A stretch of DNA of 64,000 nt. It comes from Ramazzottius varieornatus (taxonomy: Eukaryota > Tardigrada > Eutardigrada > Parachela > Ramazzottiidae). Of this stretch, positions 1-10,253 are shown in pieces. A program made the position numbers and the translations under genes. Location of the stretch: assembly GCA_001949185.1 (NCBI GenBank), contig BDGG01000008.1, positions 1,237,648 through 1,301,647 on the forward strand. The letters run 5' to 3'. The number at the start of each line of letters is the position of its first letter. The first letter of the stretch is position 1. Below the pieces are notes generated by a model. It was not told the DNA's origin and ran no database searches. It saw nothing but the letters and a program-made list of their open reading frames with translations.

Positions 1-177
1 AGTGTAGTGTCGATGAAGCATGTGTTTCTCGACTAACGTTCGTAGCTTTTTGTCGTTAGGAAGTTCAGCTCAGATCACGGCATAGATTTCTGTAGGACTT
101 TGTGGTTCTTTAGCCATTTTCACGGCTATATGCGCATGAGGAAGTCCACGTGTCTGGAATTTAACGACTGAGATTTT

Positions 178-627
178 TCAGGTCTTTTCGGAACCGAAGT
201 ACTTCGGACGTTTGGCTTGCAACCTTACTAACTTCGCTTTGAAGACCATATTTGCAATATCTGGTCGATCTGATGCACTTTGGCCACGCAATAAACGCCT
301 CTTGATTTCGGACCAGTTGGGGTTACAGGTGAACGTAATGAAATACGTGGGGTTTCCGAGGCGGCTAACTATTGCTGAAGCATCCGACTTAATTTTCTGA
401 TTATGCCGATACGAGCCGATGAATAAAGCAGGCAAAAATATCCTTCCTTTATTTGCTCCTGATTCGAAGTCGTTCTTTCGGCAAATTTTCGCTTGATTAT
501 AAAGAACGAAATTCAGTCGTTCTTCCTCGATGCAGCTGAATGTATCAACGGAGAATTCATTGAACAGTCTGCCAAGTAGATGTAGTGCGGTGCATCGCAA
601 TATCAAAATTTGGTAGAACATCATCAT
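178..627 (-). pseudogene. Helitron helicase-like N-terminal domain fragment
   Basis: Minus-strand open frame of 149 codons that resembles the Helitron-like N-terminal domain found upstream of the Rep/helicase part of Helitron rolling-circle transposons. The recognisable part is the block FITFTCNPNWSEI, followed by a Gly-Gln and a DRPDI segment and then VFKAKL, the usual order in this family. No helicase or full Rep HUH motif is visible before the window edge, so this is a partial copy. It follows in the same orientation the frame at 1056-2039, which carries the expected upstream part of the same polyprotein, with a MITE (671-875) between them. Seen: the motif. Inference: a broken Helitron. 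Confidence 0.7.
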
Positions 628-670
628 GCTTAGTTTACACTTAGCTTTCAGTTCTGTACTCCAGCCATTA

Positions 671-875
671 CTGTATTACCTCTAAGGTTTCGCGCGGTCA
701 CGTGACAGATCGGTGAATTACACCCGGGACCTCATATCACTGATTGTTTGATTGGACATATTGCTGCGCTTGATTGGCCAGGAAATTTTGATTGATGGCA
801 GTGAAGTTTTTGTCGCCGCCACGCAATATTTACTGGCCTGTCACGTGACTGCGCAGAACCTTAGAGGTAATGCAG
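671..875. mobile_element. 205-bp MITE with TA target duplication, inserted in Helitron remnant
   Basis: The ends are inverted repeats of about 35 bases starting CTGYATTACCTCTAAGGTT and running to CACGTGACAG, with a few mismatches. The element is flanked on both sides by TA (669-670 and 876-877), as expected for Tc1/mariner-related elements. There is no open frame. It sits between the two Helitron coding fragments and so inserted after the Helitron did. A smaller TA-flanked element at 40131-40282 also starts CTGTA and carries a CACGTGA block, so they may be relatives. Confidence 0.75.
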
Positions 876-1055
876 TACTTCCTTCCGGACATATCAGAAC
901 ATAATTTAGGGGCATGAATAATCCGGAAGTTGCTTTTATGAACGTCGATTGCTTATCTGTGTTCTTCCAACATACGACACTTCGTTGTTTTTAGATCCCC
1001 GGATCTGTCAGGAACAATAACCGCGCCGATTTCGTTAGAACTTTGTACGGTCGAC

Positions 1056-2039
1056 TCAAGTCGCGCATGTTCTGATGGCTCCTAACTGGTGTAGTAGGGG
1101 ATTACACCGGAAGAGAATAGTTCGTAACTTCTTTACAATATCCCGGTCCATTTTCAAGTCGTTGATAACTTCGTTCGGGTATTCTGCATCGTTGACGTAC
1201 CATCGTAGAGGGCCGGACGCTGGATTACCTGGTAGCATTCGGTGGTAGGTTTGGCCTCTCAGAACCACGTTACTGGGGCCGGTTTGTTGCCCAGAGCATC
1301 CGCTAGTTCCGCGTACCGACATTGAAAATAAATTGTTATACATGCGTGACTGGTCTCGAAGCTTTCTTGACGACCTATGCAGATTCTCCAGCTCTGCAGG
1401 CAGTGCGGGCATCATCAATAATTCGCAGGGATTTTTTGTTCTATTCCCGCAACAGATTCCAACAGATTCTGTGCCCATAATTGTTGCTTTGTAACGTCCG
1501 CACGATATCCATTCCAACTGCAATGTGGTCATCACTCTGAACATGGTTCGTACTCTACACAGGTTTGTATCGGTATACGCATGCTTACACCAGATTTTGT
1601 TCGGCCACGATTCGATGACTCCACAACAGTTACTGCATTCTGTTTCACGCTCCGAGCCGTCATCATCCCCATATATGTTGTCACTTCCAGTAGTGTAGTG
1701 TGAATACAGATCGTCCTCAGAATCGAGTTCAACACTAGACATGTCAACTAATTCTGTATGATCGGAGTTACTTCTGTTTGGCGATTCAGAGCTACGCATC
1801 ATACGATTATCCAAAACATCAACTTCCGTAACATCTCCAGCAGACTGGGAACTAGTATAAGAGCAATTTTCACCATCGTCGGCATTGTCATCCGATGTAT
1901 GTGACGTGGATATCAGGTCTCTATTGGGTGCATGATGGGTTTCCTCAGCCCACAATCGTTTAGCTACACGCAGCCGTAAAATAGAGGATTTCGAAGTGCC
2001 TTTACGTTTTCGCGTTAGTTTCGGCATATCAAGACCCAC
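1056..2039 (-). pseudogene. Helitron polyprotein, N-terminal part
   Basis: Minus-strand open frame of 327 codons. The first ~140 residues are Ser/Asp-rich. Further on come Cys pairs (ECSNCCG) and then the stretch PALPAELENLHR, MYNNLFSMSV, LRGQTYHRMLP and LRWYVNDAEY, which matches the order of short conserved blocks that precede the helitron-like N domain in animal Helitrons. The frame ends without helicase motifs; the next block of the same protein lies downstream on the minus strand at 178-627, separated by a MITE and about 180 other bases. It is therefore most likely the 5' half of a decayed Helitron. Alternative: a host gene derived from one. No start context or splice sites could be confirmed. 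Confidence 0.65.
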
Positions 2040-4623
2040 ACAGTTTACTATTTACGTTTAAAGAAATTGATTACCGTTCTTGTGCCGTTGCCCTTCACTC
2101 CTCCTAGTTCTGCATGATCTTTAAGTGACATTCCAAGATACTCATCGATGCCCGTTTAGATCTCGTACTTGTGCATGACCTTTGAGCGACATTCTATGAA
2201 AGTTACCATTCCGTTTCTATTGTAACGCCAGAATTCTAATTAACTTAATCGAAAAGTCAGAAATGTAAACTTCTTTACACGCAAGCGCGTTCGCAGTCCG
2301 ATCACGAAATCATAAACTGGTCCCATCCGAACCTGTGATGCATACGATAGTGCAGTTTTCCCCCGTCAGTACGGTTTCAGAGAGTCCAGGTACTCGTCAG
2401 ACCCTTTTATCGAGTTATATTGGTATAGTAGGATATGGGTTCCGGCAGACCCATTTTCCGGAACATTATTTTTGCTACCAAATGAGTGAAATGACCCTTT
2501 TCCGACATGAAGTCTGAGAGAATATTCAGGAATCAGGAGCACGCGAAGGTAGCTTTGCCGCACCTCGCCGTGGCTCAAAGTCTCAAAAAAAATTTCGCCC
2601 TTTTGGGACGTTATTTGAGGAAACTTAAGAGCGATTAACAGCTGAATCTTCCCAGCCTGGGGCTTCGGTGTCAAAACGATTGTATGTGTAGTCTAACACT
2701 GTGCGACGCCATTCTAATGTCAAGGTTTTTTCGGATGAAAATTCGAATCCCTTCGGCTCTGCCTGACGTGGCCGTTTGACCAGTGGTCAGTTGGCCTAAT
2801 GGCTTCTGCGTTACGTCCCTCAACGTTTGTTCCAAATCCCATGGGCTGCCAAAACTTCGAAAACCGATTCCTGAACAATCGTGTTATCAGTCAATGTTCC
2901 GGCTAATGGAGGCCGAAACCCATATGAAGGAAGTCATTTCGGACTGGGCGATATGGTCAATGGTCGAAATTGTTCAGGAAACAATTTTTTCATCTGGGGT
3001 ACTTTGGGGTGGTTTGAAACAGCTGACGCAGACTTGTGCATCAGTTGTCGGCGCTGCTTCTGGTCCAAAGTGCAGAGTGATCAGATGGATGGTGATAAAG
3101 TTGTAAATGGTGGATGGATGTTATCAGTGAACTTTGGACCGGGCTGGTTATTGCACGTTTCGTTGCTTGGAACGTTTGCTGCAAAGCTCTGTAGGACAGT
3201 ACAATCTGAGACCGGCTACGGTTACAACTCAGAACGTGGAAAGTACTCGGTTTACGTCAGGCAGATCGAAGATCAAACAAAAAATGATGTCAAGGAGGAA
3301 ACGAAGCCATTTGTACAGGAGTTCACGTGGCTGGCTGTCGCGATCAAACACCAAACGTCCACTCCTGCTGCCTGAAACGGAGTGGTAAGCCCTTATGGTT
3401 AGCCAAATTGATTCTCGAAAACAACCCTTGGCAAGGGTCCACGCGAGTCACTAACCCCTGCCCTTCCTACAGGGGTTGGTCAGCAGAAAGGATGACCACT
3501 GGTCAACGGTGACTTGTGGGTGCGCAGAGCTGCGCATTGGTCATCGAGTGTTCGTCATTGAAACCAACAACCTGATTTTGTTAAACTCGTTCCAGGACCC
3601 GTAGGATCAAACCACCCAGTGCCAAAGTTAAATAATTGAAAAAATCATTTGGCACTGGGTCACTGTTGCGTTCCACCGCTGCTTCACAATATCAAGTACT
3701 GTACGGCCCAACTCCCGCCGTCAGACCACCAATCGATGGGTTTTTTCCGGTAGATCTCGACAAGACATGAAGACAAGCAAACTAGAGTCCATATATCCTG
3801 CAGGATATATGGACTCGACTCTGAGCAAACTGTTCGCTTAACAATTCATTCATCCCTCCAGAGTAAGAGGTGAACGACATAATTAGGGCATATCAATTTT
3901 CCCACCATAATTCGGGCAACGCAAAAGGTTTGAACATTACCTTCAACGCTTGATTCATCTCTCATCGTACGTGTGTTGATACAATATTACCTTTTTTACC
4001 ATTGGACAGACCCATCTCTATCCCCGGCCAAATTCCCGTAATTTACAACGCTTTCCCGTTCTCAAACCTATTGAAACCTCGGGGAGAGGGATCAGTCTAC
4101 CTCAGGAAACAAGAAGCGGTTCATTACGCGCAGCAGGAGCTGAGAAAACATATGCCCGAATTCGAGTGAAAAACCCCTATGCCCGAACTATGTCGTTTAC
4201 CTCGTACCAAAAGTTATTCCCAAAAAGCTGTCCGGAAGTGACGTCGTCAGTGGCGCATCACCCCCTCTCTGCGTCCTCTCTCCTCGAGGCTTTCGGGATC
4301 TTCAAAAAGCGCTCTGCATGTTGATCGAACACCGGTTTTTCGGTTTATTGATGTAGAAGTTGCGCAATCGTGACAGATTCCGTTGCAGTTTGTAATCTGG
4401 CAGCGCGAACGCGACAGTTGCTTGAATCTCGATATATTTATATTAGGCGGCGTAAATCACACGTCCAATGGCGTCCATCAGTCGGAAGTCTGAAATACTT
4501 GAATGATCTTCCGTTGATTATGTTCGCACCTTAATCTGTTCCGCAGACGGAATCGCTGCAGCGTCACAAGGAGCATTGAAGTAATAGCAGCTACAGGACA
4601 CTGTTGGACTGTAGTCAACTACT
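2040..4623. other. Non-coding stretch, no recognised gene
   Basis: Several overlapping plus-strand frames of 60-164 codons exist at 2783-3512 but none shows a family signature. Inverted copies of a GACCAGTGGTC block lie near 2776 and 3494, so 2.77-3.51 kb may be a small inverted-repeat element. A hairpin with 12-base arms (CCCAGTGCCAAA and its complement) lies at about 3617-3660, and a perfect palindrome at 3785-3816. The last few hundred bases should contain the promoter and 5' UTR of the USP10-like gene, but no core motif is convincing. Confidence 0.5.
3785..3816. repeat. Perfect 32-base palindrome centred on CTGCAG
   Basis: Both arms are GAGTCCATATATCCTG and its exact complement, with no spacer. 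The flanking base pair (A/G) does not continue the symmetry. No open frame overlaps it. Function unknown. Confidence 0.9.
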
Positions 4624-6523
4624 ATGGAGAAGCCCCACGACAGCCTAACGGAAGTGTCATGGATAGTTGAAGTGAAAGGACCTCTCCCGGATGTTGTCCC
4701 TACAGAGAAACCACGGGAGGATGTCGTCGCTGCAGTCGAGCCTACCGCACCAGTACAGCCGACAGCTCCTCCGCCAAAGAAATCATGGGCCGACCTAATG
4801 AAGCCTGTTGCTTCGTCATCTCCGACTCCCAAGAACGACGTCAACCTTTCCTTACCACAACCACCGTCAAGCACCAAGACCAACATTCGGACCGGACGCT
4901 CGTCGTCGATAACGCCTCAGCCATTCGTCGTGACTTCCGAGGCAGAGCGACAACATACCGAAGAGGAAAAGATTCAGCGATTGGGAGAGATTATGTTCTC
5001 GAAGAATTTGCTTGGTGCTGAAAAGAAGTTTGACCATCGTACACTCTTCCTGACTCCTCGTGGAATGATGAACCGTGGAAATGCTTGTTATATGAATGCC
5101 GTGTTGCAAACGCTGATATTCTGCCCTCCGTTCTTCCACTTACTCGGTAAGGACTTTCATGACGAAAATTTCGAATTTTCATTTGGTTTATTCGAATGAA
5201 TGTTGTTTTGTTTTTAGAGTCATTAGATGTTCCATCGTACGACGACGATGATCAAGTGGCCCAACTTCCGCCGATAACTGACGCATTTGTCCGCTTAGCT
5301 AAATGTTTCCACAGGATACCAAAGACGGGAGCGCGGAATGCGCATCTACGGACTGAAGATCCCGCAGTCGATCCGAGCTTCGTTTATGACACATTAGAAG
5401 AGCACGGTACAGCATCGCACAAGGAAATGCTGTCTCGTGGATCACAAGAAGACGCACAGGAATCTCTCAACCATATTCTGTTGCTGATACATGAAGAGAT
5501 GGCGAAGGCGGAAGCGACGATCAGGGACGACCATGATGGAAGAACGAATGGCGTAGATGCACAGTGGAACGACGAATGGACTAACATCAACAAGAAGCAG
5601 AAGAAGAGCATCATGAGAAGCTGTGTCGACTTTAAAGATACTCCTATCTCGGGCGTGTTTGGAGGGAAGCTGAGGTCGATACGGAAACATCACGGCGCGA
5701 AAGAGTTCGAGAACGTCGAGCCGTTCTTCATGTTAGATTTACCCATCCAGGTTCGTGCCGGGGGAAAATGTTGTTGATGACCAGACGTTGGCAAATGGAT
5801 TGGCTCAGTTCGTTCTTCTAAGCGGCGCACGCACTCAGCCACCATCACGGAAGACGTGCGCCACTTGGGATAACAATCGAACTTGAAAAGGTCGTTTTCC
5901 CAAGCGGCGCACCCAATCAGCAATACCAATGAAAATGTGTGCCGCTTTGGAATAACCACCTGGGGAGGTCATTTGTCGACGACGCCGACGTTCCAGTTTT
6001 CAGCGGAATCTATACCTTCGTATTCTTTCAGGATCCGAGAGTAAAGAGTGTCTTTCAAGCCATCGATAGGTTCATGGGTACCGAAACACTCCACGGTTAC
6101 GTCGATCGCGGTCAGGAAGTTCGCGCACAACGCCATTACAAGTTCGAAGAGCTTCCGGCGGTCCTTATCCTCCACCTGAAGTATTTCGAATACTCTCCCA
6201 CTGGTGGCTTGGCCAAGCTTCAGAAGAACATTGAATTTGAAGCCACACTCAGACTCCCTGAAAGATGGTTCGCCGAACGACACTTCAACCCAGCCAAGTC
6301 TGTCTATCGGCTGTCCGCGGTCGTTTACCATTACGGCGAAGGAACGGAAGGTGGCCACTACACGGCCTGTATGTATCACCCGGCGTCTCCTAGTTCGTGG
6401 ATTGAGGCGAATGATTCGGTGGTTAGTGTTGTCGGGTTTGACTACGTTCGAGCTCCGCAGTTTAACCGAGTGCCTTATTTGCTGTTCTACCGGCTGCAAA
6501 CCAACAATTACACTGAATCCTGA
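4624..6523 (+). CDS. USP10: Ubiquitin carboxyl-terminal hydrolase, USP10-like
   Basis: Three exons (4624-5146, 5218-5750, 6032-6523) give a closed 515-residue protein. The N-terminal ~135 residues are Pro/Ser-rich and contain PPKKSWADLM, resembling the PPKSWASLF segment of USP10. The USP catalytic core starts at RGMMNRGNACYMNAVLQTL, with the nucleophile Cys in GNACYMN (usually GNxCYxN). A middle part holds SRGSQEDAQE. The C-terminal boxes carry VLILHLKYF, the catalytic His in GGHYTACMY and the acidic partner in EANDSVV. Known for the family: cleaves ubiquitin from substrates and acts with G3BP in ribosome and stress-granule control. It is shorter than human USP10 (about 800), mainly in the N-terminal region. 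Intron 2 contains two copies of the GGCGCAC MITE. Confidence 0.9.
5783..5985. mobile_element. Two adjacent copies of GTGGCGCAC palindromic MITE (family A) in USP10 intron
   Basis: Copy one (about 5783-5885) has the arms AAGCGGCGCACGC and GTGCGCCACTTGGG. Copy two (about 5887-5985) has CCCAAGCGGCGCACC and GTGTGCCGCTT. The outer ends are GGCAAATG and CATTTGTCGACG. Each copy could fold into a long hairpin. They lie head to tail inside intron 2 of the USP10-like gene. Confidence 0.8.
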
Positions 6524-6702
6524 ATATTAATGGTACTGCTTTTACGGTAACGTGAATACTTTGGTAAATTCTGCGGCAAATTTTTAGCTTCTTCGATAAC
6601 GTCTTCCCTCCATTTGATTTTTATCGGCTTTCCACATTTTGTTTCGAGATAAGTTTCCATGAAAGACTTGAAAGTCATTACATGTGTGCTCGAACTTTAA
6701 AC

Positions 6703-6738
<36 letters not shown>
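6703..6738. repeat. (GT)n microsatellite
   Basis: An uninterrupted run of GT dinucleotides, about 18 units, in the 500-base gap between the USP10-like gene and the first kinase gene. Apart from this and a short open frame around it, nothing else is recognised in 6524-7026. Confidence 0.95.
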
Positions 6739-6740
<2 letters not shown>

Positions 6741-7026
6741 ATCTCATTCCGATGGAAACGTAGGTGAGTTCACCGCTTGTGGCCGTCATGTTGACTCTTC
6801 AGACCTTCCGTACTGTTCTCGGCGAGGAGAATGGAGTTTACCTTTTGAAGGCAAGATAAGCGTGCTCGTTTTACAACGGCGAACCAAATTTTCCGTACGC
6901 GTGGCTTCCGTGGCATTTAGTCGTGGTGTCTCGAGTCTTTCGATCGCCATCGGACGTTAACGTTGAAGTAACTTTTCTCTTTCCATCAGGTATGTAACTG
7001 GGATTTAGAGCGCTTCCGTTTCCGGA

Positions 7027-8913
7027 ATGGCCGATCCTAACCAGCCGCGTTACGTGCACACGGACACTCCGCACCCGCACGTGTCCGCGTCATCACCCCC
7101 AGATGCTAACCCCAAAAAGAATGTATGGCCTTCTTACTACATCGAACTGCAATCTCTGGGTTCGGGAGCTTACGGAACTGTGGTGTAAGTGGCCTAAATT
7201 TTGGAAATTCAAGAGAAACCAAAGTGGTACGGACAACCAGGTTTATTTTCTACAGTGAGGCGGTGGACAAGAGAAACGGCCGGAAGGTAGCCATCAAGAA
7301 GCAATTCACAAACTTCAGTGTGGTGGACAAGAAAGCCAAGCCTGTTCTGGCCTTGCGAGCGTACAGGGAGCTACTGCTGCTGTGGACCTTCAGAGGTCAT
7401 CCGAACGTAAGGTTGTTGTGTTTTGAGTGTAGCTTCGTTGTCCATAATGGTCATCAACTGGCAGATACTGCATCTACTTGACGCATTTCCCCTGCAAGCC
7501 GACGCAACGATGGGAACTTTGTGCACGGTGACCAACAAGGTGGACACAGACTTGGCGGCAGCTTTGCAGCACAAAAGAATAAAACCAGACATGAGACCGA
7601 TCATCATGTACGGTGTTTTATGCGGGATGAAGGTAAAGGTCACACGGTTCCATAAGGCTTTCTCATCCGCATCGCCACCATTAAAGGGAACTTTGGTGTC
7701 TGACATTGTGTTGCTCCTTTACATAGTACATTCACTCGGCGGATGCAATTCATCGGGTATGTGACTTAATTTGTATGACTACTGTTATATCATCCTGTGA
7801 GACGAAGGGCTACTCGTGGCTTGTCCTGTGTACAGGATTTGAAACCGTCAAACATTGGAATTTCTTTCGATGACACCGGCAACGTTCGAGACGTCCGGCT
7901 TCTGGACTTTGGCTTGGCACGAAAATTGAAAGTTGAGATGTCCTATGTAGTGCAAACAATGTGGTATCGCGCTCCGGAAGTATGGCTCCAGCCCGGAAGA
8001 TACACAAAAGCCAGTTAAGTAGGGCCAAATGAGTTTATATTGCCGTATCTGTTAGTAACTGCTCTCTCGTGTTTTGCAGTTGACCTTTGGTCCGTTGGGT
8101 GCATATTGGCTGAACTGATTACTGGGCAAGTTCTTATGCGCGGTGGAACAGGTGAGCGGTTTTTGGTGGAAGACCTATCCAGAGTTGATGTCCACTTACT
8201 TATATTACCATTCTAAAACAACCACGACCTCAAGACTTCGAAATTGTTGCAGCCTTCGGCGCACAGTTGGAAACAATCTATGGGTATCTGGGAGAAGCGG
8301 GTAAAGATTTCTTGGAGACCGTGGATCCCAGTGTATGTATCGGTTACGAAAGCCGCGGTTACTGTTTTCTCTACGCCAAATAAATCATTCAACAGATTTC
8401 CTCAAAACTACCTTCAGGTTTCTGTTCTAGTATATCGAGATGATGCACAAGTTCGAGAAGGAAAAATCCAGTTCGCAGCGCATACGGCTGTCCGAAGTCC
8501 TGCCGGGATCTACAGAACAAGGTAAAATTTTGTTTGTCGCAAAACTCGAAACACGATGGGGATACTGTACCATCATACGCTTTTCATTAAGCTAACATTC
8601 GTTACACTGAACAAGCTGCGAAATTCATCGTTGCAGAGCGGGACCTGTTAGATAATCTTTTCCGCTGGAACCCGGACCAACGCTTTACTGCTGCTCGGTG
8701 CCTGGAGCACCCTTATTTTGCGGACATAGTGCAGAAAAAGGGTCTCGGAGCAAGGTACTTGGGCGCCCATCCCGAAACACTGCAGGATTTTGAGAACTGG
8801 GATTATCGTACTCGACTTCTGGACCAGTAAGTTTTTCAGTTTATTCCCGCATTTTATGCAGTTCTGCAGTATAAGACTAACAGCCACGTTTGCTTTCCAG
8901 AATGGGTCGATGA
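7027..8913 (+). CDS. Divergent p38-like MAP kinase lacking the TGY motif
   Basis: Ten exons: 7027-7184, 7256-7406, 7465-7632, 7727-7756, 7836-8013, 8080-8151, 8235-8332, 8431-8521, 8637-8826, 8901-8913. All phases close, giving 382 residues. Kinase landmarks are intact: glycine loop GSGAYGTVV, VAIKK lysine, HRDLKPSN catalytic loop, DFGLAR and WYRAPE. The order and loop lengths match p38 best (IHSADAIHRDLKPSNI). In p38 the activation loop reads EMTGYVATRW; here the aligned segment is EMSYVVQTMW, same length, so the dual-phosphorylation TGY is SYV. The frame ends QMGR-stop. One base out of frame the sequence continues as WVDEQISRII, which resembles the p38 C-terminal IDEW helix, so a recent one-base shift may have shortened it. 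A second copy follows at 9434. Confidence 0.8.
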
Positions 8914-8971
8914 GCAAATTAGTAGAATCATACGTGACCTGAGCAGGACCAACGAGGCTCCAGCCGTCTGA

Positions 8972-9433
8972 TGGTTCGACAGACTGGAATTGCTCATGTG
9001 CTTCTGGTGGCAAGCTTCGCAAATTAATCGGTCATTCCTGCATATGTTTCCTTCGAACCATGTTGTAGTTACTGAAACAGCAAAATTTTGCGAACTGGGT
9101 CCGGTGCATGGGTATTGTCATGCACGGGATAAACCATGCGCTAGATAAACCTCTGGAAGACTACCAGTCCACCAATAAGAAAAGATGTGCAATACAGAGC
9201 ACGCAAACACCCTAGGTCGTCAAAGGCGCCGATTTTCGCCCGTTTGATCAAGACCGGCAGACGAGCATGTGTGATTAGATTATGAAAGTGAGGTGATACG
9301 CCCATATAGCGCGGTTTTCGATAGGCGCCCACAATTTCGGAGTTGTGAGTACGATACCATAAAAGTGGTCTACATCTTGTCGGCAGCATCTGAACTTTTG
9401 AAAGCAAACCAGAACAGCAAACTTCCCCTCGGC
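8972..9433. other. Intergenic spacer between the two kinase copies
   Basis: No coding pattern or repeat recognised. It should hold the 3' end of the first kinase transcript and the promoter of the second, but no clear poly(A) signal or core promoter could be picked out. Confidence 0.4.
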
Positions 9434-10253
9434 ATGGCAGAAAGGCTCACGGAATGGCCGACTCGCCACCCGAAAACGGGCAGCGAACTGCTTGGAAAAA
9501 GAGCTTATGGTAAAGTATGGTGAGTATGCATAACTTCTCTAGCTTCCTAGTTTAGAAAATCAAAACCAGGCGCATATTGTGATAACTGATCCGCCGCAGG
9601 AAAGTTACCGAAACCAACAGCGGAAGCGCCACAAGGAACGTGGTACTCAAGGAACAAGTAACCAACTTCCAGGTTTTGGTGGATCGAATGGGCAAGCCAG
9701 TTATTGCACTGCGCGCTTATCGAGAATTACTCTTTCTTCTCACTTTCCGGGGTCACCGTAACGTACATTTCACACCGGCTATCAGAGCGCCAGATTGAGC
9801 GCCACCGGAGAAAATTTTTTAACGATAGATAATTTATCTTCTGGACACGTTTTCACTTTGGGAAAAGAGTGAAATAACGAAGTTATGCACCGTCATGGAT
9901 TTGATGGACATGGACTTGAAGGCCGCCATCGATAAAGAGTTGATCGCCAGAGAGCAGACAGCTCTCGTCGTATACGTCGTTCTTTGCGGATTAAAGGTAC
10001 ACGCACGGTGGGGTAGTTTGGGCCAGACGGAGAAGACGGCAAACTTAGATTTTGTATGGAAGCCAGAAACAGAAATCGGACTAATGTCGTAACGCAGTAA
10101 AATTCAACCGCAGAAAATTGTCGGTGACAATGGCCATCAGCTGATCAGCTGTTTTACTCACACTTCAAAGCTGCTGTGCATGGCTACTCGATTTTCTCTC
10201 GGAGAAGCCCTGGAATCGTTAGCTCGATATTCTTTCCGTAAACGTTTCTCGAA

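Noticed and set aside
6682-6960. 92-codon frame with a Cys-Val run
   Set aside because: The run is the translation of the (GT)n microsatellite.
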